A stretch of 64,000 nt of DNA from Campylobacter sp. CNRCH_2014_0184h (GCF_025772985.1 NZ_JAKMTB010000003.1:1-64000); one strand, 5' to 3'. Numbered from the stretch's first letter, positions 8,701 to 16,671 are shown. The notes: generated by a model from the sequence alone, not told the origin. Numbers and translations are program-made.

Positions 8701-9375
8701 TTAGTTAGTTTTTTTAGGAAAACAAAAGCGATATCCTCTGCGGCGCACAGTTTCTATAGTGGAAATATTAAGAGGTTTATCCATTTTTTGTCTTATTTGA
8801 TTGATCGCAACTTCTATAACATTTGGAGTTACAAGTTCAGGTTCTTCCCAAATAGCATCTAAAAGTTGTTCTTTTGATACGATTTGATCAGAGTGTCTAG
8901 CAAGGTGAGTTAAAACTTCAAAAGGCTTTCCTTTTAACTCTATGTCTTTTCCTTGATAAGTGATTTTTTCTTCATCAGGATCAATCACTAAATCATCAAT
9001 CTTAATCACATTTGTCCCGCCAAATCTAAGTCTAGCTTCGATTCTTGCCATTAAAATTTCAAAATCCAAAGGTTTTTTTATATAATCATCTGCTCCAGCT
9101 TTTAAAGCTTTGATTTCATTTTCTTTATCTGCTTTTGTACACATTGTTACTATAGCAGTTCTTGGAGATTTTTGTTTGATAGCATTGATCAAATCGCTTG
9201 CATCATTATTGCCTATAGTCCAATTTGATAATACTAAATCATAATGTCTAATACCTATAAAATACTCAGCGTCTTTAAAATTTTCTGAAGTGTCACTTTG
9301 ATAGCCAAACTCATTTAAAGTGTTTGATAAAGTTTTATTAAGCGATGCTTCATCTTCTACAACTAAAATACGCAT
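8701..9375 (-). CDS. cosR: Orphan OmpR-type response regulator CosR
   Basis: A 224-residue regulator: receiver domain (residues 1-115) then winged-helix DNA-binding domain (130-220; KGKPFEVLTHLARHS, VIEVAINQIRQKMDKP, IETVRRRGYRF). In C. jejuni CosR is an essential regulator of oxidative-stress genes and has no partner kinase. The phosphorylation site is changed: residue 51 is Asn (LVLSNW) where Asp is expected, while the acidic pair ED at 7-8 and the Lys of the YIKKP motif remain. This agrees with known phosphate-independent action of CosR. No histidine kinase gene is adjacent. Confidence 0.93.
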   Translation of the reverse strand: MRILVVEDEASLNKTLSNTLNEFGYQSDTSENFKDAEYFIGIRHYDLVLSNWTIGNNDASDLINAIKQKSPRTAIVTMCTKADKENEIKALKAGADDYIKKPLDFEILMARIEARLRFGGTNVIKIDDLVIDPDEEKITYQGKDIELKGKPFEVLTHLARHSDQIVSKEQLLDAIWEEPELVTPNVIEVAINQIRQKMDKPLNISTIETVRRRGYRFCFPKKTN

Positions 9376-9406
9376 TTTATTCCTTTGAAGATAGTTTTAG
9401 TGCAAA

Positions 9407-9412
9407 AGTATA
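9407..9412 (-). promoter_or_regulatory. Possible -10 box of cosR
   Basis: The minus strand reads GTTATACTTTTGC, with TATACT 32 bases before the cosR ATG. No clear -35 element is seen, which is normal for Campylobacter. Confidence 0.4.
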
Positions 9413-9452
9413 ACACAAATTAAGCAAATGTTCAAAATTCTTTAAAAAATTT

Positions 9453-9770
9453 TTAATATTTTTTGCTTAAACTAGCTCCAACGCACGCATTTTTGATGAT
9501 ATCGGGCTTATAACAAGTAATATTTATAAATTGGAGTTTTTTATGATGTTTTTTAATATCTTTGCATATATATTTTAAAGATTTTTCTATAGTCTTAAAT
9601 TTTTTCTTTTTATAGATTTTTTCTATTCTAGTGCATAATTTTGCATAATCTAAAAATTTCTTACTTTTAGCTTCTAATTCTATTAGGACTTTTTGCTCTT
9701 GAATTCTTTCAAAATCCAAAAGCCCTATAATACATTTAAATTCTAAGCTAACTTTTATATGACTTTGCAT
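9453..9770 (-). CDS. folB: Dihydroneopterin aldolase-like protein
   Basis: A 105-residue protein of the FolB family, which in folate synthesis cleaves dihydroneopterin to 6-hydroxymethyl-dihydropterin. The family pattern is LEFKCIIGLLDFERIQEQKVLIELEAK at the N-terminus, a middle helical part (IEKSLKYICKDIKKH) and a C-terminal ITCYKPDIIKNACVGASL. It is somewhat shorter and more lysine rich than the usual 115-120 residue enzymes. It overlaps plsY by 16 bases, as I recall for Cj0356c-Cj0357c. A separate folK lies at 59350. Confidence 0.78.
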   Translation of the reverse strand: MQSHIKVSLEFKCIIGLLDFERIQEQKVLIELEAKSKKFLDYAKLCTRIEKIYKKKKFKTIEKSLKYICKDIKKHHKKLQFINITCYKPDIIKNACVGASLSKKY

Positions 9771-10366
9771 TCTTGTTTTCCAATAAGCCTTAAAATATTT
9801 GGTATGTGTTTATAAACTACTATAAAAGCGATGATAAATATCGGCGCATGGGTATTAATCGCAGGCATATCATAATGAAATATAAAAGAAGTTGTAATTA
9901 AAACAATTAAAGCTCCAAGTGAGGCTAAGCTTGAAATTTTAAATACCTTACCTATAATAAACCAAGCCAAAAGTGCACATATAATCTCAAAAGGTAAAAA
10001 TACTGCTAAAACCCCAGCTCCAGTAGCTACTCCTTTGCCACCTTCAAATTTTAAATAAGGAGAAAAACAATGGCCAAATACTGCTAAAACCGCCATAGTC
10101 CATAAGATATTTTCATCATAGCCTAAAATTTTTGCTACTAATATAGGTACAATTCCTTTAAGTGCATCTAAGACAATTGTTGCAACAGCAAGTGTTTTGG
10201 CAAGCTTAGGATCGCTTTCTTTTACTACTCTTAAAACATTGGTAGCACCTATGCTTTTACTGCCTGCATTTTTGATATTTGTTTTGGCAAAAATTTGAGC
10301 TAGCAAAAGACCAAAAGGTATAGCACCTATAAGATAAGCTAAAAGATAAATTATTAAATTTTCCAT
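9755..10366 (-). CDS. plsY: Glycerol-3-phosphate acyltransferase PlsY
   Basis: An inner-membrane enzyme of 203 residues that moves the acyl group from acyl-phosphate to glycerol-3-phosphate, the first step of phospholipid synthesis. The family motifs are present: YLIGAIPFGLLLAQ, NAGSKSIGATNVLRV (phosphate-binding loop), LDALKGIVPIL and FGHCFSPYLKFEGGKGVATGAG. At least five hydrophobic segments alternate with these loops. It starts an operon with folB and lies divergent from the cytochrome c peroxidase gene across a 200-base AT-rich spacer. Confidence 0.93.
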   Translation of the reverse strand: MENLIIYLLAYLIGAIPFGLLLAQIFAKTNIKNAGSKSIGATNVLRVVKESDPKLAKTLAVATIVLDALKGIVPILVAKILGYDENILWTMAVLAVFGHCFSPYLKFEGGKGVATGAGVLAVFLPFEIICALLAWFIIGKVFKISSLASLGALIVLITTSFIFHYDMPAINTHAPIFIIAFIVVYKHIPNILRLIGKQECKVI

Positions 10367-10394
10367 TTACTTTCTATCCTAATTCTATAAAGAT

Positions 10395-10409
10395 TTATAA
10401 TAATGATAG
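10395..10409. promoter_or_regulatory. Possible PerR-like box between plsY and ccp
   Basis: The 15 bases TTATAATAATGATAG match 13 of 15 positions of the Bacillus-type PerR box TTATAATNATTATAA. They lie 30 bases before plsY and 158 bases before the divergent peroxidase gene. In so AT-rich a spacer a chance match is quite possible. The rest of the spacer (10367-10566) shows only AT-rich promoter-like sequence, including TATAAT at 10450. Confidence 0.3.
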
Positions 10410-10566
10410 CAAAAAACTCTGAAATAAATATTTAAGAGATATTTTATCCTATAATAATTTTTATTTTTAAATAGAAATTTTTTATTTTATTTAAAGAAAA
10501 TTATAGATATATTTTCAATAAGTTTATTTTAAATAGGCTTTATTTTATCTTATTTAGGAGTGAATA

Positions 10567-11601
10567 ATGAAAAAAATTTCATTATTAGTTGCATCATCAT
10601 TATTAGTTGCATCAACTGCTTTTGCTAACGATAAAGCTTTGCTTGATGAAGCAAAAGCAGCAGGTTTAGCACCTTTGCCAAAGGATCAAGCAGGCGTTGA
10701 AAAACTATTAAAAGAAATGGGCGTTAAAGCTAGCAAGTTTTCTAAAGAAAAAGCTAATCTTGGTAAAAAGCTGTATTTTGAACCAAGACTTTCTAAAAGT
10801 GGTTTGATTTCTTGTAATACCTGTCACAATTTAGGTATGGGTGGTGCTGATGGTATAGCAGCGGCTGTAGGACACAAATGGACTGCTAATCCTCATCATT
10901 TAAATTCGCCAACAGTTTATAATTCTGTTTTAAATTCAACTCAATTTTGGGATGGTAGAGCAGGTACTTTAGCAGATCAAGCAAAAGGACCAATCGAGGC
11001 AGAACCTGAAATGGCAACTCCTGCTAAGTTAGCAGTAGAAAAAATTTCTTCTATGCCAGAATATGTTAAAGAATTTAAAAAAATATATGGTAATGATGGG
11101 GTAACTTTTGATAATATAGCAGATGCTATTGCTACATTTGAAAGAACACTTTTAACTCCATCTAAATTTGATAAATTCTTAGAAGGTGATACAAAAGCTT
11201 TAAGCAAAAAAGAAAAAGAAGGTTTAAAAACTTTCATCGATAAAGGCTGTACAGCTTGTCATACAGGAGTAAATTTAGGTGGTAGTATGCAAGCTTTCCA
11301 AGTGGCAGCTAAATATAAATTTGCAAATGTAGGTGATTTTAAAGGTGATGCAAATGGTTTAGTTAAAACTCCAACTTTAAGAAATATTGCCGAAACAGCT
11401 CCATACTTCCATAATGGCGCTATTTGGTCTTTACAAGATGCGATTAAAGAAATGGGTAGTGTGCAACTTGGCATAGAAATTTCTGACAAAGAAGCAGCTT
11501 CTATAGAAACTTTCTTACATGCTCTAACAGGTAAAAAACCAAGCATTACTTATCCTCAACTTCCAAAAGCTACTGAAAAAACTCCAAAACCAGAGCTTTA
11601 A
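10567..11601 (+). CDS. ccp: Di-haem cytochrome c551 peroxidase
   Basis: A periplasmic enzyme (344 residues) that reduces hydrogen peroxide with electrons from cytochrome c. A signal peptide ends near TAFA-ND. Two haem c sites are visible: CNTCH near residue 82 and CTACH near 221, each with the expected surroundings (NLGMGGADG; TLRNIAETAPYFHNGAIWSLQDAI with the distal Met region EMGSVQLG). Length and order match the CcpA/MauG-type bacterial peroxidases and C. jejuni Cj0358. The start has TAGGAG upstream. The signal peptide contains an exact in-frame tandem duplication. It is monocistronic, with a strong terminator. Confidence 0.95.
   Translation: MKKISLLVASSLLVASTAFANDKALLDEAKAAGLAPLPKDQAGVEKLLKEMGVKASKFSKEKANLGKKLYFEPRLSKSGLISCNTCHNLGMGGADGIAAAVGHKWTANPHHLNSPTVYNSVLNSTQFWDGRAGTLADQAKGPIEAEPEMATPAKLAVEKISSMPEYVKEFKKIYGNDGVTFDNIADAIATFERTLLTPSKFDKFLEGDTKALSKKEKEGLKTFIDKGCTACHTGVNLGGSMQAFQVAAKYKFANVGDFKGDANGLVKTPTLRNIAETAPYFHNGAIWSLQDAIKEMGSVQLGIEISDKEAASIETFLHALTGKKPSITYPQLPKATEKTPKPEL
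10579..10614. repeat. 18-bp tandem duplication in the ccp signal peptide
   Basis: Two identical 18-base units (TCATTATTAGTTGCATCA) stand head to tail and encode SLLVAS twice in the hydrophobic core of the signal peptide. Loss or gain of a unit would stay in frame. Confidence 0.9.
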
Positions 11602-11608
11602 TCAAATT

Positions 11609-11646
11609 TTCCCTAAAGATATTTCTTTAGGGAATGTTGTTTTTTG
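11609..11646 (+). terminator. Rho-independent terminator of ccp
   Basis: A perfect 11-bp stem (TTCCCTAAAGA with TCTTTAGGGAA) and a 4-base loop are followed by TGTTGTTTTTTG, eight bases after the ccp stop. Confidence 0.88.
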
Positions 11647-11659
11647 TTTATTTTTTATA

Positions 11660-11665
11660 TATAAT
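11660..11665 (+). promoter_or_regulatory. -10 box of the exported five-gene cluster
   Basis: TATAAT inside TTTTTTATATATAATAC, 31 bases before the ATG at 11697 and just after the ccp terminator, so the cluster is probably its own transcription unit. Confidence 0.55.
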
Positions 11666-11696
11666 ACATTCTTAATTTTTAATTAGGAATTGGCTT

Positions 11697-13043
11697 ATGA
11701 AAAATAAAATTTTATTTAGTGTGATTGCATTAACAGCTATTTTATTTAGTGCGTGTGCTAATCATGCAAAAGTAAACAATGAATTAGAGCAAAAGTTAAC
11801 CCAAAAGATATGTTCTGATGAATTTTTTACTCAAGAAATGACTAAGGTAGATAAAAAAGATGATCCAGTATATGTAGGATTAAATGCAGGTTTAATCGCA
11901 AAAAATTGTGGATATTTTAATCTTAGTAATGAATTTTTTGATAAGGTTGAGGAATCTTATCAAGTTGATGTGGATTTAAGAAGTGGCGCTCAAAAAATTG
12001 CTAAAACAGCTGTAACTACATTAATAAATGATTCTATATTAGACTATGATGGCTCTTTATATGAAAGAATAATGGTAAATACATATAAGGGTTTAAATTT
12101 TATGAGTGAGGGTGATTATAATAATGCAAGAGTGGAGTTTAAAAGAGCTTTATTGCGTCAAGATAGAGCAAAAGATTATTTTAAAGCTCAAATTGCTAAA
12201 AATAAAGCAGAATTAGAAAAGGCCAAAAAAGAAGATCCAAATTTTAATAAAAATTTTAGTGAATCAGCAAAACAAATAAATGCTCAATATGAAGTTTTGT
12301 TTGAAGAATTTTCAACAAGTAAAAATTTTACCAATCCTTATGCAACTTACTTAGCTTCGATTTTTTATTATATGAGCAAAGATTATACTTTGGCTAAAGA
12401 TTTATTTAAAGAAATAAAGATTTTAAACCCAAAAAATAAAGAAATTAATAAAGAGTGGAAAGCAATTAGCAACGCTAAATCAAAAAATAAATATGTTTTT
12501 ATTGTTTATGAGAATGGTTTTGGTGTGGTAAAGGATGAGTTTAAATTAACTCTGCCTTTGATTTTAAATGACACTCTTACGACAACTTCTATTGCTCTAC
12601 CTAAGCTAAAAAAAAGAAGTCAGTCTTTTGAGTATTTAAGTGTAAATGATACTAATACTACAAAATTAGTTGATTTGGATAATGTTGTAGCAAGCGAGTT
12701 TAAGTTCGAGCAACCATCAATAGTTACAAAAGCAATAGTTTCAACTATCTTAAAAACTACTATCAATGCAGCAGTAGCTAATAATGACTCAACAGGAGGT
12801 TTTTTAAGCCTTGCTAGTGGTATCATGAATGCAGCAACTACTCAAGCTGATGTTAGATCTTGGAGAGGATTGCCACAAAGCATAGGAGTTGTTATGATTA
12901 AAAATACAGGTAAAATTATTATTAAAACTCCAAGTGATGATGTGCTATTTGAAAGACAGATTAATCCAAAGAAAAATGTATTGGTTGTAGTGCGTTCTTT
13001 TGTACCTAGTATTGCTCCAAGTATAAATATCATAGAAAAATGA
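11697..13043 (+). CDS. COG3014-like lipoprotein, first gene of exported cluster
   Basis: A 448-residue lipoprotein: signal peptide with lipobox LFSAC (Cys 20), then a helical repeat-rich region (residues about 50-260). DYNNARVEFKRALLRQDRAKDYF and SKDYTLAKDLFKEIKILNPKNKEI there look like TPR helices. The C-terminal half is beta/alanine rich (GLPQSIGVVMIKNTG). The layout resembles the COG3014 family, which in gamma-proteobacteria stands beside YcfL and LpoB-like genes, as here. No function is established to my knowledge. It overlaps the next gene by four bases. I do not recall this gene next to Cj0358 in C. jejuni. Confidence 0.7.
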   Translation: MKNKILFSVIALTAILFSACANHAKVNNELEQKLTQKICSDEFFTQEMTKVDKKDDPVYVGLNAGLIAKNCGYFNLSNEFFDKVEESYQVDVDLRSGAQKIAKTAVTTLINDSILDYDGSLYERIMVNTYKGLNFMSEGDYNNARVEFKRALLRQDRAKDYFKAQIAKNKAELEKAKKEDPNFNKNFSESAKQINAQYEVLFEEFSTSKNFTNPYATYLASIFYYMSKDYTLAKDLFKEIKILNPKNKEINKEWKAISNAKSKNKYVFIVYENGFGVVKDEFKLTLPLILNDTLTTTSIALPKLKKRSQSFEYLSVNDTNTTKLVDLDNVVASEFKFEQPSIVTKAIVSTILKTTINAAVANNDSTGGFLSLASGIMNAATTQADVRSWRGLPQSIGVVMIKNTGKIIIKTPSDDVLFERQINPKKNVLVVVRSFVPSIAPSINIIEK

Positions 13044-13369
13044 AAAAGTTAATTTTTTTATTATTATTAAATTATATGTTTTTGGTTTCGCAAGATACTT
13101 TTGATGCAAATTTTAAACATACAAATGTAAAAAGTATAAAAGAAAGAATAAATAATGCAGGATTATTAGAAGTGCAGATTATTTTTTATAGTTCTGTTGA
13201 TAAAAAGCTTTCTTATAAAATAGAATGGTTTGATAAGGATGGATTTGTTATAAAAAATACTATTGATAAAAACTATAAAAATATAAGATTATTAGCTAAA
13301 CAAGAGTATATTATACAAAATATAGCTAGTAATAAGGAAGCAAAAAAATATAAAATATATATTAAATAA
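13040..13369 (+). CDS. YcfL/DUF1425-like exported protein
   Basis: A 109-residue protein with an N-terminal hydrophobic signal of about 17 residues without a lipobox, followed by a single beta-sandwich-like domain. The pattern GLLEVQIIFYSSVDKKLSYKIEWFDKDGFVIK...IRLLAKQEYIIQNIASNKEAKKYKIYI fits the DUF1425/YcfL family (partly conserved WFD.dG and a C-terminal iA...a..f.i.i). In E. coli ycfL is adjacent to lpoB (ycfM), and here too the LpoB-like gene follows, 13 bases on. It starts inside the end of the preceding gene. Function unknown. It could be exported to the periplasm rather than lipidated. Confidence 0.65.
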   Translation: MKKLIFLLLLNYMFLVSQDTFDANFKHTNVKSIKERINNAGLLEVQIIFYSSVDKKLSYKIEWFDKDGFVIKNTIDKNYKNIRLLAKQEYIIQNIASNKEAKKYKIYIK

Positions 13370-13382
13370 AAAAGGATAAATA

Positions 13383-14012
13383 ATGAAAAAAATTAAAATT
13401 TTAACAAGTGTAGTGGCTATAGGTGTTTTATTTAGTGCGTGCATGCAACAACCTATTTATGTAGATGGAACTGCGGCAAAAGTAAAACAAGGCGATTCTT
13501 TAAGCATGGCTTTAACTGGTGAAGATTTTGACAATACAGCTAAAGAGATGTTAAATAGTTTGTTTAATTCAAGTTATGTTGTGAATAAAATAGGAAATTC
13601 AGGTAAGGCTATTGTGGCAGTTTATGATGTGGTAAATGATACGGCTTTAAGAATAGATACTAGAAATTTGACTGATTTGATGGTAGAAGAACTTATAAAT
13701 TCAGGTAAATTTGCAGCTTCAGCTACTCAGGGCAATGATAGTGCTACTCAAAATAATATGGATGATGTAATGAGCGATAAAGATGATGATAGATATGATA
13801 AAGCTACAGTATCTAAAAACCATACGCAAATTAGTGCATCTTTGACTTTACAGGGAAGAATTGGTCAGCAAAATATAAAATTAAGTAATGGTAAAACCCA
13901 AGTTGAATACTTTTTTGTTATGAAATTAGCTGAAAAGGGCAGTGGTTTAGTAGTATGGCAAAAAACTAATAGAATCAATAAACTAGGATCTAGTAAAACT
14001 GTAAGCTGGTAA
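13383..14012 (+). CDS. LpoB-like penicillin-binding-protein activator lipoprotein
   Basis: A 209-residue lipoprotein with lipobox LFSAC (Cys 20). The mature part follows the LpoB/COG3417 plan: a loose N-terminal stretch, then KAIVAVYDVVNDTALRIDTRNLTDLMVEELINSGKFAAS, TQISASLTLQGRIGQQNIK and VEYFFVMKLAEKGSGLVVWQKTNRINK, the alpha/beta fold related to CsgG/TolB-N. E. coli LpoB activates PBP1B from the outer membrane. I know of no PBP1B with a UB2H docking domain in Campylobacter, so the partner may differ. An AAAGGAT ribosome site precedes the ATG. The linker with DDVMSDKDDDRYDK is unusually acidic. Confidence 0.7.
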   Translation: MKKIKILTSVVAIGVLFSACMQQPIYVDGTAAKVKQGDSLSMALTGEDFDNTAKEMLNSLFNSSYVVNKIGNSGKAIVAVYDVVNDTALRIDTRNLTDLMVEELINSGKFAASATQGNDSATQNNMDDVMSDKDDDRYDKATVSKNHTQISASLTLQGRIGQQNIKLSNGKTQVEYFFVMKLAEKGSGLVVWQKTNRINKLGSSKTVSW

Positions 14013-14033
14013 TATAAAACAACAAGGAAAGAT

Positions 14034-15380
14034 ATGATGAAAAAAAGATTTGTTATTGGATCATTATTGGTAGCGAGTTTTCTTTATGCTCAAGCAACTC
14101 CACAAGTTGAAATTACTCAAGAAGATATTAAAATTCAAAATGAAATGTCAGATGCTAGCTCTAAAGATATTACTCCAAAATCTTTAGATGATTTTTTTGA
14201 AGAATTTGCAGATAATTTTGGTATAGAATATGGTATTACAAAAGATGGAAAAACCTTTTATACGGGTAGAAGTGTAGTTGCGCTAAGCGATAGCGATCCT
14301 CAATTTGCTCAAGCTTTGCAAAATGCTTACCAAAAAGCTATGCTTAATTTACAGTCTGATTTTATTGAAGATGCCTTTGGAAGAATGGCAGTGAGTAAAA
14401 TTCAAAATTACGAAGCTGATAATTCTACTAATGCAAAAGAATTTGAAGAACTACCAAAAGGAAGTGTTGTAGGGCAAATTTTTGATAAACTGGTTCAATT
14501 AAGTGGTGCAAAATTAGATAAAGCTTTGAGAGATTTGGGCATTAATGTAGAAGGTTTAACAGAGGAAAGAAAAAAGATTTTATTAAAAGAAGAGTTTCTT
14601 AATAAAACAATTACTAGTGCAGTTGGTTCAATGAGCGGTTTAATTCCTGTGCAAACTATAGTTACGCAAAGAAGAGGGCAATATGATATTGGTGTAATTG
14701 CAGTTGTTTCTAAAAAAACTCGTCAACTTGCTAAAGATATGTCTTTAGCGCGTCAAAGTAACATCAAAGGTAAAGGAAAAAATATCAACAAGTATTTACC
14801 AAAAGACAATAAAGGCTTTCTTAATGAATATGGTATTCGCTTAGTTTATGATGAAAAAGGTTCACCGGTTATTTTAAGCTATGGAAATTGGGGTTATATT
14901 GCTGATGCAAATAATGCCAAGAAGACAAATATATTAGAAGATAGGGCTAAAGATACAGCTTCAACTATGGCTGATGCAGCTATAATTGAATTTATCAATA
15001 CAAATTTAAGTTTAAAAGATGAAAAAACTACAGGTGAAAGTTATGAAGAAATCATCAAACAAAGCTTAAATATCAATGACAACACTACTCAAGAACAAAT
15101 TCAAGATTTCACAAATATTGTAGAAAAAATCAATACAAAAATAAAAGCAAGTGCTGGCGGAAAAATCAAAGGCATAGGAACACTTAAAAGATGGAATTAT
15201 ACAAGCGAAAATGGTATAGAACATGTAGGTGTTGTAAGATTTTATTCTTATGATAATGTGGCAAATATTAACGAAGCTTTAAAATCAAATTCAAACACTA
15301 GTGTCCCAAAAACTGAACCTAAAAAGTCTTCTAATATACAAAGAAGTTCTAATGTTGTAAATGATATAGATGATTTTTAG
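14034..15380 (+). CDS. DUF6844-like exported protein
   Basis: A 448-residue protein with a cleavable-looking signal peptide (ending FLYAQA) and no lipobox. After a variable stretch comes SDPQFAQALQNAYQKAMLNLQSDFIEDAFGRM, then GSMSGLIPVQTIVTQRRGQYDIGVIAVVSKKTRQLAKDM. This is the pattern of LPP20/DUF6844-type outer-membrane-associated proteins. A second similar alpha/beta unit occupies the C-terminal half (ASTMADAAIIEFINTNLSLK; LKRWNYTSENGIEHVGVVRFYS), and the end is serine/asparagine rich. AAGGA lies upstream of ATG 14034, and ATG 14037 is equally possible. I recognise the family only by pattern. No function is known to me. Confidence 0.6.
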   Translation: MMKKRFVIGSLLVASFLYAQATPQVEITQEDIKIQNEMSDASSKDITPKSLDDFFEEFADNFGIEYGITKDGKTFYTGRSVVALSDSDPQFAQALQNAYQKAMLNLQSDFIEDAFGRMAVSKIQNYEADNSTNAKEFEELPKGSVVGQIFDKLVQLSGAKLDKALRDLGINVEGLTEERKKILLKEEFLNKTITSAVGSMSGLIPVQTIVTQRRGQYDIGVIAVVSKKTRQLAKDMSLARQSNIKGKGKNINKYLPKDNKGFLNEYGIRLVYDEKGSPVILSYGNWGYIADANNAKKTNILEDRAKDTASTMADAAIIEFINTNLSLKDEKTTGESYEEIIKQSLNINDNTTQEQIQDFTNIVEKINTKIKASAGGKIKGIGTLKRWNYTSENGIEHVGVVRFYSYDNVANINEALKSNSNTSVPKTEPKKSSNIQRSSNVVNDIDDF

Positions 15381-15389
15381 GAAAAATTT

Positions 15390-16547
15390 ATGAAGATATT
15401 ACAAATTTGTATTTTGATTTTATGTTTTCATTTGAGTTTATATGCCAAAATAATCACCACAAGTACTACCAATTCAAGTACGGGCGAGGGTATAGGAGCT
15501 AGCAGAGAAGAGGCAATAAATAATGCCATAATAGAAGCTATTGGTAAATTAAATGGTGTTAATATTGACTCAACCAAGCAGTCTTTTGTCGGGGTAAATT
15601 CAAATAATAAAAAGACTAATATAGAAGATAGCTATAAAGAGCAAATCATAAAAGCTACAAAAGGCAGAGTTGATGCATATGAAATTGATAGTGTGGTTCA
15701 AGAAAACGATAAATACATAGCAAATGTAACCATTTTTAAAACTACTACTCATAAAAAATATCAAATACCAGGTTATAAGCCAGATAGTAGAAGAAGTATT
15801 ACGGTATTTAATACCTCTTCTAAATACCAAGAGCTTGGAAATATTTTACAGCAAAAAATTATCACAGATTTACTTCAAAGTAGGAAATTTAATGTTTTAG
15901 ATAGAGATTCTAAAGGTTATTATGAAATGGAGAAAGCTTTGATAAATTCATCTAATACGCATAAAGATGAAATTTACAAACTTAAGAATGTTTTAGCTAC
16001 TGATTATATTTTGTTATTTCATGTAGGTGGAGTAGATCTTAAAACCAAAGGAAATAAAAATAAAATAGATGTTGTGGTGGATTATCGCGTGCTTTTATTT
16101 GCCACCAGACAAATTAAATTTTCAAATACTTTAACCATGTCAGCCTTTGTTAAAGGTGATTCTTTAGTAGCTAGTGAAAAGCTAAGTGAAAAAATTGCAA
16201 AGAAAATTTCAGATGATATTTTAAATGCTATTTATCCTTTAAAAGTTGCACAAGTTAGTAATAATGAAGTAGTCTTCTCGCAAACTTTGAGTAATGATGA
16301 AATCTATGAGTGTTATTCTTTGGGTGAAGTGATAAAGGATGCTTATACTAAAGAAAATACAGCAAGAATAGAAACAAAAAGTGGAAAGGTTCAAATTATC
16401 CGCTCAACACCAAAACTATCATATGCTAAAATTCTTGAAGGAAGTGTTAAAAAAGATGATATTTGTAGACCTTTAGATGATAGCGGTGTTGGAATGGAAA
16501 AACAACATAGTGTAAATCCAAATGGTACAGTAAATTTAGGTTGGTAA
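15390..16547 (+). CDS. FlgT/CsgG-like three-domain exported protein
   Basis: A 385-residue protein with a signal peptide (ending LYAK). Three parts can be seen. Residues 20-115 form an LPP20/FlgT-N-like unit (GEGIGASREEAINNAIIEAIGKLNGVNI). Residues 135-280 form a CsgG/FlgT-M-like unit (RRSITVFNTSSKYQELGNILQQKI, RKFNVLDRDSKGYYEMEK, LATDYILLFHVGGVDL). Residues 285-370 form an SH3-like end (YPLKVAQVSNNEVVFSQ, SLGEVIKDAYTKENTARIE, YAKILEGSV). This order matches FlgT, the Vibrio H-ring protein. It lacks the lipobox of CsgG. The gene closes the cluster, followed by a hairpin. A flagellar role is only an inference. Confidence 0.65.
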   Translation: MKILQICILILCFHLSLYAKIITTSTTNSSTGEGIGASREEAINNAIIEAIGKLNGVNIDSTKQSFVGVNSNNKKTNIEDSYKEQIIKATKGRVDAYEIDSVVQENDKYIANVTIFKTTTHKKYQIPGYKPDSRRSITVFNTSSKYQELGNILQQKIITDLLQSRKFNVLDRDSKGYYEMEKALINSSNTHKDEIYKLKNVLATDYILLFHVGGVDLKTKGNKNKIDVVVDYRVLLFATRQIKFSNTLTMSAFVKGDSLVASEKLSEKIAKKISDDILNAIYPLKVAQVSNNEVVFSQTLSNDEIYECYSLGEVIKDAYTKENTARIETKSGKVQIIRSTPKLSYAKILEGSVKKDDICRPLDDSGVGMEKQHSVNPNGTVNLGW

Positions 16548-16560
16548 TTAACCTAAATTT
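16532..16560 (+). terminator. Hairpin ending the exported cluster
   Basis: A perfect 11-bp stem, AAATTTAGGTT with AACCTAAATTT, and a 7-base loop overlap the stop codon of the last gene. No clean T-run follows, so termination may be leaky. Confidence 0.5.
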
Positions 16561-16574
16561 AAAATTATTTTGAG

Positions 16575-16580
16575 TATAAT
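16575..16580 (+). promoter_or_regulatory. -10 box of rplU-rpmA
   Basis: TATAAT in TTTTGAGTATAATCTC, about 90 bases before rplU. The leader 16581-16671 contains no recognisable gene but may fold as an L21 autoregulatory leader (not verified). Confidence 0.6.
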
Positions 16581-16671
16581 CTCAAGTTTCAACCACTAAA
16601 GCTTTTTAAATTTATGTTTTATACATAATGCTTTATGGTGCTACCAAAATATTTTAAGAAAGGATAGCTGT

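Noticed and set aside
10367-10566. Small RNA or tRNA in the largest intergenic gap
   Set aside because: The 200 bases are almost purely A/T with no stable long stem and no tRNA-like arms.
16581-16671. Riboswitch in the rplU leader
   Set aside because: No known riboswitch consensus is visible; at most an L21-type leader, which I could not support.
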